Assembly: GCF_040807025.1 (NCBI RefSeq)
Contig: NC_090945.1
Span: forward strand, 77,538,088 to 77,602,087
Length of the DNA stretch: 64,000 bases
Direction: 5' to 3'
Source of the DNA: Struthio camelus
Lineage: Eukaryota > Chordata > Aves > Struthioniformes > Struthionidae
A program made the position numbers and the translations under genes. The number at the start of each line of letters is the position of its first letter. Position 1 is the first letter of the stretch. The notes below the pieces were generated by a model that did not search any database, was not told the DNA's origin, and saw only the letters and a program-made list of their open reading frames with translations. Shown piece by piece: positions 11,631 to 22,284 of this stretch.

Positions 11631-14594
11631 GCAGGTCCACTTATTACAATGCTTAGCACACCTGAAAATGACACGCAAGTGAAAGTCCATCCCTGTGTTA
11701 CATTGATTCCAGTGAAGAGAAGAAGGATTATTTTGTGATTAAAGCCCTGAACTGCAACTTGAGGTATCCAAGTTCAGCCCTAGTAATGAGACCTGAGGAT
11801 TTCTCCGTTTCTGCTTTCCTCTGTATATTGAACGTGTATTAATAATGTCTTCCTCATACCTCTGTCTCCTCTGTGTGTCTTCTCTGTTCTGACTGTAAGC
11901 TCTTCAGACAAAAATGCTCTCTTACTGTGTACGGAATATATGGAATAGAGGGTCCTTGGTCTTTTAGGGGCCTGTAGATACTAGGGGATCACAAATAGCA
12001 ATAATAAAGAATATGTGAAGAGCTGCCAGTGTCCTGACTGGTTAGAAAAAGGACAATCCATTAAGTAATGCCCTGAAATTCTTTTTTTATGGGCTGGTAA
12101 AACATACGCTCACTTACACAATGAAGCCACTGTCAGAGAAGCAGGAAGCTGTGTCCTCAGTATCAAGTCGCCGTACTGTAACTGTAGGGAGTCTGACACC
12201 TTGGACATGGCTCAAGCAAAGAATCTGTCACACAAAAGGAGAGGAATGGAACCAGCGTGAAACAACCGGCAACAAAGGCAGGCAAACAAAAACAGGACAG
12301 ACGGGATCAGAGACACAGAGCCAAATAAAAAGCAAGAAAATAAACCTGCAGAAACCTGGAAAGAAAACGAATAAACTAAGCAGGTTAAATTCTCCTGTTC
12401 TCCTCCTCTTTTCTCCATGTCACTTGCACCTTGCTACAAGACTTTTCCCCCAAAGCTAAAATTGGTGCATTGACATAAAGGACTTGGCACTCTACGTGAC
12501 ACTTGCATGATAAACATCTGCCTGAGGATGAAGATTACCCTTTTTAATTTTTGCATTTTGCAAACACCAAATTTGGCATATGTAATGCTGTGTGGGTCCC
12601 ATAACTCTAGCTCCTAACCACTGTGCCATACAGCATGCTTTGTTCTGCCCCCAAACAGACACAGCGGCCTGGACAATCTTTTTGCATGCAAGGTTGCCTC
12701 GAGCAAGTTTGTGCTTTTTGGAGGCTCTTCCTTTTCCCCTCCACCCCTCCTTGCAGAATTGTTTTTGGGTTGTTTAGCAAAGATCTCCCCTTTGCTGGAA
12801 CTCACTGTCTCAAATAAGAGCATTAGACCAACAATCAGCTTGAATCTTTAGTAGTAAATTATTACAGCAAACTACCAAATACTATCTTTATTGACCAGAC
12901 TTATGCAACCTTCCATCCCCAACCTCTGAAAAAAATATTTACTAAATCAATGCCATTCTCACAGCAATGGTTAGAGTCTGTCAACACTTACAGGCTCATT
13001 AGCATGATTGATTTCCCATTATGTAATTAATTACTGCAGATTTCATGTTTTCATGTTACAGCCTTTGCTGTTTGTTCAAGACCAGCAAATATCACCTTCT
13101 GGTGACAGGACTGAATTTTCCTTTGCCCTGTACCTTGCGTTTTTCACTAGACTGGTGGAAAACTCCTTCCTGTCACAGACAAGAGTGCGGCAGCAGGTGT
13201 CTGGATGCACCTCTGGAGGCCGGACGCTCCCTCCCCTGCCCACGACTGCAGCAACCATATCCCTCCCAGCAAATGCCTGGCGAAGGTCTTCTCACAGACT
13301 TCTCATGCTGGAACTCCCACAACCCCCTCATGGAACCTCTCCCAGTGCTTCGCTGTCCTTATTGTTAGACCATTTTGCCAATATCTGACCTCCTTGATGC
13401 AATTTAAATGCATTGTCTCTCTTCTCTCTTGGACACTGAAAGCTGGCGATTTCCTGCTTGCATTAGCCTTTTTGCATAAGGAAGGGAGCTTGTTAACATC
13501 CATTTTGCCTGGCTCTTCACTTCGTTTCAGTAGTTACATCAGTAAAAGAGAGTGGGGAAATTGTCAAACTAAGCCCATAATTTTTTATTCTAAACCATAC
13601 GTTACAAACACACTTCTTAGAGACTGCTCATTTAGCATTCCGTTTCAGTCCTCCATAGGGACAATTAGCTCGCACTGAGTAAAATCATTTAATTAGGCCC
13701 ACAACTGATCAGAGCTTGGTGTGTAGCCTATTGAAATAAAGGGGAAAATACAAATTGATTTCAACATGTTTTGGGTCAGTCCCAAACTTCCAAAGCAAAT
13801 AGAGAGATAAGGCAGCATCTGCTGACTGTTTATCTGCCAAGCCTTTATGCTGATCTCTAATTTTAGGTGCTGCAGGCAATTGTCCAGGTTACTTACCACC
13901 TGGGCAGTTTTGATCTTCTCTCGAATGTGTGTACTGATGTACCACGTCTCTTATCTCCACCACACTAATACTGGCCCAATTATACTAGCAGTATGAGGTT
14001 TAGGATCAATACTGATTGCCCTTTCATTCAGCTGAATAGCATTTTACTTACTTAATTACTGCTATCCACTAAGGATCTAAACTGGCAAATCTTGACCTCG
14101 CAATCTAAAATGCACAAGTTGGACACTACAGAAATGCACAGTATTATTATAATTATGGTAGACACCTACACACTTCCAGTGGGAGGCTTGCCTGGATCTG
14201 CTCACGGCTCCTGCAAGTAAGTAACAGAATTCTGTTACCTATAGTAGTTTTGCATCTGCCACATTAGTCATTAATTTTTCCCTACTGGGAATAAAAACAC
14301 AACAATTTGCTTACATACTTACTGCAGGCCTGTGAATATATTATGGATAACTGTCCTCTGATGAACAAAAAACTGTTTTCTCATATATGTATGCACATAT
14401 CATGGCTCCTGAAAATAGCTGTGTGAAAAGTAATTGGAGGTCCACCAATATTTTCCTTCTCGTCTCAAAATCTGATTTACCCAACTTACAACTCAACGGA
14501 TTTTGGATGCATGGGTATCCTGGTGAGCGATCTCTATGTTCACATTCTTTTCAGCTTTTTCTCTTCTCAGTTCCTCATCTGCAATAAATATTAC

Positions 14595-14630
14595 AGATAG
14601 ATAGATAGATGAATAAATAAATAAATAAAT
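14595..14630. repeat. Compound microsatellite (GATA)n(AATA)n
   Basis: About four GATA units run into five AATA units. It is a plain tetranucleotide microsatellite in intergenic DNA. Confidence 0.9.
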
Positions 14631-16455
14631 GTAATGCCAGCTAACAACTGCGATTGTCTGCCTCCATATGACACTTGAAGTCGCTCTTCCTTACCTATTT
14701 TTCTTTTTAGACCTAACAGCCATACAAATGTGTGGGGCTTCTTCCTGTAAACTTGGTAGACATCTCTCACAGATGCATGGTAAACAGGTACGTTGGGTAA
14801 GAAAATATTATTTTATATGTTCATAGGATAGACGCCATTTAGGTTGTGTTAGTACTGATGGAAAGTTTTTATTTAAAAAGCCTACAGCTGCCTCCCTCTC
14901 CCCTTAAAATGGACATTCTGCTTGTGAAAGTTAGACTGATTTCATCTCTGTTTGCTAATACGTGAATGCAAGCCTGCTCTGTATCTGTATCTGTTCTGGA
15001 CTGCAACAATGGTGGTAAGCATCAAGGCAGCCTGTGAGATCTGAACAGTGAGGCAGAGTATGGTTTTACTCCCATATGATGTGCTCATATCAAAGCAACC
15101 TAACAAGAAGGCTTGACTGCAAACGTTACTGGTTAAAGGAGAAATGTTTAACTCATCGGCTGATTCAAGCAGTGACTTCAGACAGATGCCTATGCCCCCA
15201 AAGAAACACTAACACAAAGTAGGTCCGAGTTATGGTTTCTTCAAAGCCTCTTTGTACTTGCACTAGTTTGTAGACTTTGTGGAAATTCAGTGGAATACAA
15301 ATGTACACAAGGCCACTTTTATGTGCCAGAGGAATGTAGTAAGGCCACAACATGTCTGAGATTCAGATCAAAAACCATATAAATCCGTCCTTAACAGTGC
15401 ATCGTAAGGCCTAATAACTCTGGACTGGGAACTCGGATACCCAGTCCCAATCCTAGCTCTTTCCCTGGCTTTGCTGAGTGACACCAGCAAGCTGTTTCAC
15501 CTAGTACTCCATTTTTTTTTCTTTTAAAATTGAAGTAGTGATACCACTGTCCTTTGAGAACAGCCTCATCAGAGGATAATTTTAGGAAGAGGCTATCCAA
15601 AATAGTCAGCATGGTTTAAGTAAAGTAGAGTTGACACGGAGCGGGAAGATAGAGTAAAACAGTGTCTCTCAAGCTTTTAAATCTATGTCTCACTTCAGTC
15701 AGCTAAGAATAATTTCATGCTCATCACAGAAATGGCTCCAGAGCCTGAAGGCAGGCTACTGCATGTCTCACTTGCTGTTTCAAGTAGTTCACTGGTTGAG
15801 GAGTGCTGGAGGAGGGGGGATTCAAGGTTCCTTCAGCCCGGCTCTTGGAGGACTATAACATATAGCTATTGTCTTTCATAATTGCTGTAGGAATTAACAA
15901 GAAATGAATGACAGAAGAGACTGGCATTCAGTTTGAAGTACTAACATTATTCAGATGTGATTTTCAAGAATGTCTGTTCCATAGGATTTCATAAACCCCA
16001 GCTAAATCCCCCCGAAAAACTTGAGACAGTGGGAAAGCCAGTGATTTAATCAGTGCAGCACATGACTGACCAAGAGCATGCAGCAAGCTAGGCTGGTAAG
16101 TATCACATACAGAGCCCACCACCCCAAATGCATGGGAGTGACGCAGGTCCATAAGACCCCACATTATCTGTACTGTTTATTTATTGTCATGTTCCTTGGA
16201 CCAGGCTATTCTCCAAGTTAATGCCTGGGAACAGTTTAAGGAGTATCACAGGCCAAGGACCCGTCAGAAAGGTATAACAGATGAGACTGCACTGACATGA
16301 CTCCCTCCACCCTACAGAGTCCTTCAACGCTGTATCAGCAACTTGGTACCCTACAATACCGCAAATACCCTCATGCCACATAACCTTAGCTTTAGGCTCT
16401 GAAAGCAGCTCCCCGATGGGCTGCAGCACATCTACTTCAGACATTTTGAACTTAA

Positions 16456-16470
16456 CCCCCCCCCCCCCCC
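16456..16470. repeat. Poly-C run
   Basis: Fifteen consecutive C bases flanked by AT-rich sequence. The exact length is liable to sequencing error. Confidence 0.9.
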
Positions 16471-17887
16471 AAAACTAAACTAAATTAAAAACAAACCACA
16501 CATAAAATAAAGGCTATGACTGAAAGCTACATGTGCACCACTACAAGCCCAGAGGAGACCCAGGGTCAAGTAGCTGCAGTGACTGTCTGCTATTTGAGTT
16601 CAGGGCTGGAGAATGGTCTTTGGCCCTGCTTTACTTAGTAGTGTAGATGTAGCCAAAGGGTCTCAAATTGGGCCTGGGCACTGCCAAAACTGTTATCTCT
16701 GAAGCTCTGCTCTATTCAACTTCCAGGTGTTCTGGTTTCTACATCTAGGAAGGAGAGCTAAGATTCATCTGATCTGAATCACAGGTTAGATGAGAAATTA
16801 AATGGGATTTGAGACGGAGGAGCTGAAACTTGTCAGTGGCAGCTCTGAGTGCAGATCCTCTCCTGCGTGGGAAGAGAACTAGAGCTCTTTGCTAATTAAC
16901 TGAGCCTTGCAACACCCAAGGGAAACAGGGGAATGGACTCCAAGGTGCAGTGAAGGAGGCCCAGGTCTTGACATGTGGATAAGCTATAGCAGGGAATTTA
17001 AAGAGATGAAAGAAAAAAACATACAGTAGCTGCACTGTGTCAAATCCGAAAAGCATGTAAGGACTAATTATTCCATTAAGGGTGTACATGGTGAAAAGTG
17101 AATGAAGAAGTTTCTCAAATTGTGGATTCTTTGCTTTAGCACTCTTCCTGCGTTACAGTTCAGGACAGTCAGCAGTTCCGATGTCACTGATCTCATGTCA
17201 TGTCACACCACAGGGCAACTGCCAGTTCTTGGAAAAGGACTGAGTTATATCATTTGAAAATGTAAATACTATCACTCCCATCGTAAAGTGTAGGCAGTGA
17301 ATAAACCACAGACAGTGCAGGTTGTGGGGTGTGGCTACTGATGGCTCTCCCTTCTGTTTCTAAATAAAAAGTTTTTAAACTTCACCATGAGATGACAGCC
17401 ACCCTTTATCACTGAAGGCCAGCTGTTTCTTCAGCACTCAGCTGTTCCTGCTGCATGTTCGCCGAAATGGAAAAAAGCTATTTAGAGACGCAAATCTGCA
17501 AAGCCTTTGGGCATATGTGTATGCCCTTCAGTTCTTAAACTAATTCAGTCTGATCTTCTTTCACATCTCTTTTACACCTGTGCATCCACACTGACCTTAC
17601 CAAAGCCAGTCCTAGTTCTTACTGGTATTAAAAAAATTCGTTCTAGAGATTTTAGAAGTTTTTATGGTGTCTCCTGAGAAAGACTCAGCTGAATTCACTC
17701 TAGCAGAAATAATCTTGGTAAAACTATTATAAGTTCTCTAATATACTGTTGCACACTGTGTAAAATAGCTCCTTCAGTGCAAATCGACAGGTAAATGTTT
17801 GTCAGCATTTGTCCAGTATGAGAGAATCCACAGTGTCCCTTCTAAACTCACGTGGATAAAACATTTACTTTGGATATCATCAGTAGG

Positions 17888-17961
17888 AGGGGTGTGTGTG
17901 TGTTGGGGGGGGGGGTGGGTGCGTGTGTGTGTCTGTGTGTGCCTGTGTGTGTCTGTTGTGT
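17888..17961. repeat. GT-rich microsatellite with poly-G core
   Basis: Interrupted (GT)n surrounds a run of 11 G bases (17905-17915) followed by TGGGTGCG. It generates spurious open frames on both strands (C/V-rich on +, T/H-rich on -), which were discarded. Confidence 0.88.
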
Positions 17962-20680
17962 TTGGATCTGCACGCACATGTGTCTCTGTGGTTATGCACA
18001 TGCTCCTTGTTTAAACAAACTAATATGCCTCATGCTCTAGGCAGAGAACCACCATGAACAGAAATCAGCTGTTTCTGTGACAGTACTAGGTCCTATCTTG
18101 CAGTCCTTAACAGCACTGTGTAACACTTACTCATGCACGTAGTCCACAGCTGGCTTCAGAGGCCCGTCCCTTCCTGAAGCACTCCGTCAGCACAGGGAAG
18201 GGTGTGTTGTGCAAGGCCCTGGAGAGTGCAAACACCAATGCAAAATTGTGCTTCATCATCTTAAAACTGCCTTCAAAAGAAATACTTTAGTCTATATATA
18301 AGAGGAGAAAGTGGAATCACATTGAGTCTTTTACCACAGGAAAGGTTAAATGTGTTGGGCTTGGGTCTTAGGGGGTGCAAGGGAGGGCAATGGCTTAAGC
18401 AATATACAGTAGAGCCAGCAATGGCAATCGTTATCACATTCATCTTGCTTTCTGACACAGCTTGTGTATAACACAGTTTAAAGATATATGTAGACACATA
18501 GCCTAACAGACATGATAGATGCTCTGAAAACTTGAGATAGTGCTAGATCACTGTGGCTGCAGCTGAGAACAAGCTTTGCCCTAGCTGTATGTCTCTGCAT
18601 TTTCTTTACTACATGTCCTCTGCACGTGGTCAGGCAAAGGGAACTGTCTTTCTTATATGGCCAACACAGACCCACGCATACATAGTTTCATGTTATTCCA
18701 TAACAGGGAGCAATGTCAAACAGTGTCTAAGTCTACTTTCAGTTAAGTCAACAGAAAAACTCCCATAAATTTCAATGAAAAGGGACAGGTTTTACACTGA
18801 AGATGTTACTGTCTCTCCTCGTGCAGCAGAATTTCAACAGTTCAAGCAGCAAGTGAAAAATCTTGGAGCAATTTTTTACTGACGCAATCAATACACCACA
18901 TTCTCTTCTGTCTTGTAACTCATGGAGTCACTTACTCTTCTTCCAAGCAGATATAAAATTCTCTTAAATTACAATCACAATGCCGTTTTCTTTACTTCCA
19001 TGTATCTTGTCTCATTCTTGATACCTGGGTGAAATGGCTGTGAAACACTATCTGTTTCAGAAATGTCCTACAGCTATTACACTAGCATACCTGAAGCAAA
19101 ATGGTAGGGACTAGTAAAAATATCGGGTGCAATGTGTATGTGGTTTTACCACAATCCTGTAAAAAAGGTAAAGTGTAACCCTTATTTCAAGCTGAACGGC
19201 TACTCTCTTAAAGGGAAACTGTTGCCTCTCTGCTGAACTCATAGGAGTCAACATCTTTTGGCAAGGAACAAACATAGTGGACAACATTCTGCAACCCTCC
19301 TATACGCTGAATAGCTCTTATTCAAATAGTTCAATTAAAATCTGTGGGCCCGCTTGTGTGCATAAGTGCTACTCTGCATGAGGACTGATTACAGGCTTCA
19401 GCCCTTTTGGCCTGAAGATGTACTCATGTCTGATCACAGCACAGCCTAAAATGTATCTATTTTAAAATGTCTTGCTCATGCTAAAATAAATGGGTTTTTA
19501 GGCAACAGCTGTGCAGCAGCTATCTGAAATAAGGTTGCACAGTGAACAGTGCAGACAGTATGGTGTGGACAGGAAAGGTGCTGAGCTTCTTCCTGTTCAG
19601 TGTAGTCTGCACGTTAGGAGCCAGACTATTCTGGTAGATGATTTCTGTGCATCGAGATGACAAAAGGCAGCTGAATACGCTGGCAAGGGTTGGGAAGCTG
19701 GCAGATGATCCTGACTGCTTTTGTGAGAGCTTTTCCCTGTTTTCTTTTCCTTCAGGTTAGAAGATTTTGTTGTATATTGTTTAGTAATTCTTTTAAATCT
19801 CTGTACACAGTTTTGCAGTACTGCTGTCTTATTTTCTCGCCTGCACACTGCAAGGGGTCACAAGCATAGGTACCAGACACATTTTTACACAGATCTCTGG
19901 CATCCTAATTTTTATCATCTGTTTCATGCCGATTCACTTCTTTCCATACGTGTCACTATGAGAGCATGAGATTTTTTTCCTTCAGTCAGCCAACATTCTT
20001 CTGAATTATATCCCTGATCATAAGCAGAAACAGTACTGAAAGCTGCTTGAAACGTTAAGCTAGCTTCAGGAATCCCCTTGCGCGCTGGTGGCGAGCGGAA
20101 ATCTTGCAGGTATGTCGATAACCCCCCCCTGTCCTGCAGTAAGACGTGCGAGGGCCGAGTCCTAACAGCCTGATGGGTCTCGTCTTCGGTCTCTGCACGA
20201 ACCAGCCGCCGCCCGGCACAGGCAGCACAGCACCCCGGCGCGCGGGCCCGGCTCTCCCCGCAGCATCAGGCCAGCCCGACGGCCAGGGAAGGCCCCGTCA
20301 ATGCTGTCCGCGTTCCCGACGCCCGTGGCAAGGCTCGGCGGAGAAACGCGTCGACAGGTGAAGCGGGAAGGGGATTTTTTTTGCCCTTTGACACCACCTC
20401 GAGCAAGCTAGACGGCGCCTTCGAGGAGGGTTTTCCTCCCGGCCTGCTGCCGCGTGTCCTTCGTCTCCCTCTCAGGCAGCTCTGGAGCCCCCTGGCCGCG
20501 CTCCCCTCCCCGCCCCACGGCCCGGACAGCTCAGCGGGCTCCTATTTACTGGGAAATCGGAGAAATTGGGGGACTAAACTGCCTGACAGGGCGGCGATGG
20601 CCCGGCAAGGCCCCAGGCGCCGCCGCTGCCCCCGCGGGGAGGCGCAGGCCGCGTGCTCGGCGCAGCCGCCGCCTGCGCGG

Positions 20681-20857
20681 TCACGTCACGTCAGGTCACG
20701 TCGCGCCGCGCCGCGCGCGAGCGGGCGCGTCCCCCGCGCGGCCTGCGCTCCTGGCAAGGCGCTACGTGCGCACAGCGCCCGCCGTGGCGTCCCCCGCGGC
20801 AGCGCGCATGCGCGGCCCGCCCGCCCGGCGGGAGGGCTCTCGGCTCACCTTTCCGCG
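20681..20857. promoter_or_regulatory. CRE-like, NRF1 and E2F-like site cluster
   Basis: TCACGTCACGTCAGGTCACG (20681-20700) contains overlapping CRE half-sites (ACGTCA/TGACG type). CGCGCATGCGCG at 20803-20814 is a perfect palindrome matching the NRF1 consensus. TTTCCGCG at 20850-20857 matches an E2F core. This grouping is typical of a TATA-less housekeeping or bidirectional promoter. It lies about 1.4 kb upstream of the MXD4 start codon, so it may drive an upstream 5' exon or a divergent transcript. The motifs are seen in the sequence; occupancy is inference. Confidence 0.5.
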
Positions 20858-21683
20858 CCGCCCGCGTGACCGCGGCGGCTCAGGGAGCGTCTGCCAAGTG
20901 CGGCCGGCGGCTGCCCGCGCTCGGCCGGCCTCCAACGGCCGGCGGGAAGCCCCCGGTGGCTACTGAGAGCGGAAGGGGCTCGCCCGGAGCGGAGGGAGGC
21001 AGGTGGGAGGAAGCGCTGAGGGGTAAATGGCGGGTAACGTCCCCACGAGGTGCGTTAGACGAGGAGCCGCCGTGAGAGGCGGGTGGTTGTTGCCTCCTCC
21101 GCCTTCCGGCGGGGCCGGTGAAACGCAGCTCCGTGGGGTTACCAGAGTCCGTTGTTTGCCCCACAGCCAGAAATATCGCACCCGAAAGGAGAAGCTGGCG
21201 TTGCCCAGCCTGGCTGCTGCCTCGGGGCGGCTGCGCACGGCGGAGCGGTGCCTGAAGCACCGGCTGCGGTGCTCCGCACACCCCCGACCCTGCCTCTCCG
21301 TGCCAGCTGAGCACGACAGATCTGCTTTTAATGAGTGCTCTTTTAATTACCGTTTACCGAAAATACCGAGCAGACCCTGAGGTGAACGGGTGCAGGTCGA
21401 GGCCGTCGCTCCGGAACCTGACGGCTCCGCTCGCCCTCGCAGAGGGCTGCGATAACGCGGCTTCCACGGTAACGGGAGTCGGGTGAGCGCCTGCCGAGCG
21501 TGAGGGAGGAGGCCCCTGATAGCGGGCGGGCGGGCGGCGGCGGGCGCAGCACTTCGCCCCGGTCCCTCGGCGAGCTGCCGCCCGGCCCCTCTCGCTGCCT
21601 CCCTTCCTCACAGCAACCCAGCGCCTGCCCCCGCCCCTCGGCTCCCCCCGCCCGCCTGCCACACGGCACACCCCTGGCGCCCC

Positions 21684-22060
21684 ATTGGCCCGTTGCGCCC
21701 CTTCATTTGCATGGCGCGCCGCTCGCCAATCAGCTGCCGCTACCTGCTTAACATGCAAAAAGCCGGCCAGTCAGCGAGCGCGGGGGCCGGGCCACCACGT
21801 GCTGTTGCTAAGCTTCGGCTTCTAAATTGTTACTATAGTGGCCAGCCTATCAGAGGGGAGATCGGGATCTGTCAACATTCTCTGCCCCAGCCTGAGGAAA
21901 AGGCGGAGGGTGGTGGGGGGGGGGGGAGCGCCTCGCTCCGGATTGGCCCCGCCGCATCGCCGCGTCCCGCCCCTTCGCGGAATCGCTGCCGGCCATTGGC
22001 CGCGCCCGCTGCCTGTCGCCATTGTGTCAAATGTAGGTTGAGAGAGAGGTGCCTTATAAC
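21684..22060 (+). promoter_or_regulatory. MXD4: MXD4 proximal promoter elements
   Basis: Four CCAAT boxes (NF-Y type) are present: ATTGG at 21684-21688, CCAAT at 21726-21730, ATTGG at 21942-21946 and ATTGG at 21995-21999. A perfect octamer ATTTGCAT (POU factors) is at 21705-21712, with a near match at 21753. A canonical E-box CACGTG at 21796-21801 is the target of MYC/MAX and of MXD4/MAX itself. A TATA-like TTATAA is at 22054-22059, which would place transcription start near 22085 and give a leader of about 135 nt with no upstream ATG. No start site can be proved from sequence alone. Confidence 0.65.
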
Positions 22061-22061
22061 A

Positions 22062-22079
22062 GGGGACTTGGAAGTCCCC
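22062..22079. promoter_or_regulatory. MXD4: 18-bp inverted repeat with kappaB-like site
   Basis: The arms GGGGACTT and AAGTCCCC flank a GG centre. The minus-strand decamer over 22070-22079 reads GGGGACTTCC, which fits the NF-kappaB consensus. It sits 2 bases downstream of the TATA-like element, where it could affect core promoter function or fold as a hairpin if transcribed. Confidence 0.45.
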
Positions 22080-22152
22080 CCGCGCGTGAACTCGGCGCGG
22101 TGCGCGGTGCGGCGCGGAGCGGAGCGGGGCGGCCGGGCTGCGGGGGGGGCGA

Positions 22153-22212
22153 GGCTCGGCACGGCTCGGCACGGCTCGGCTCGGCACGGCACGGCACGGC
22201 ACGGCTCGGCAC
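22153..22212 (+). repeat. MXD4: 5' UTR pentamer array (GGCWC)12
   Basis: Twelve perfect head-to-tail 5-bp units, each GGCTC or GGCAC, end 8 bases before the MXD4 start codon. The array is therefore in the predicted 5' leader. In the frame of the protein it would read as repeating Arg/His/Gly/Thr/Ala/Ser residues. On the opposite strand it produces the Arg-Ala-Val-Pro type spurious frames. Confidence 0.92.
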
Positions 22213-22220
22213 ACGCAGCC

Positions 22221-22284
22221 ATGGAGTTGAACTCTCTGTTAATCCTCCTGGAAGCGGCTGAGTACTTGGAGAGAAGAGACCGAG
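22221..22284 (+). CDS. MXD4: MXD4 coding exon 1
   Basis: Encodes residues 1-21 plus the first base of Glu22. It contains the amphipathic Sin3-interaction helix. The donor is CCGAG|GTACTG. The 5' leader probably starts near 22085, but no start site is proven. Confidence 0.96.

Larger units (their letters stand above)
11631..20079. other. Intergenic flank upstream of MXD4
   Basis: AT-rich sequence with no recognised coding exon or transposon. The longest open frames (12121-12459 and 13205-13678, +) have no recognisable domain and overlap antisense frames, so they are treated as chance. Simple repeats occur near 14595, 16456 and 17888. ZFYVE28, the usual mammalian upstream neighbour, is not identifiable; its 3' UTR could lie here but would not be recognisable by eye. 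Confidence 0.5.

Noticed and set aside
1..20079. 3' end of ZFYVE28, the mammalian upstream neighbour
   Set aside because: I looked for the FYVE zinc-finger coding pattern on the + strand and found none. Only noncoding 3' UTR could be present, which cannot be recognised by eye.
20146..21075. Several long overlapping + frames (for example 20381-20869 and 20454-20966)
   Set aside because: They lie in the CpG island, where stop codons are rare. They are Arg/Ala/Pro-rich, overlap frames on both strands and show no domain.
21354..21758. 134-codon minus-strand frame and its neighbours
   Set aside because: Same stop-poor GC-rich composition effect, with no recognisable protein features.
21822..22222. 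Minus-strand frames rich in Arg-Ala-Val-Pro repeats
   Set aside because: They are translations of the pentamer array opposite the MXD4 leader.
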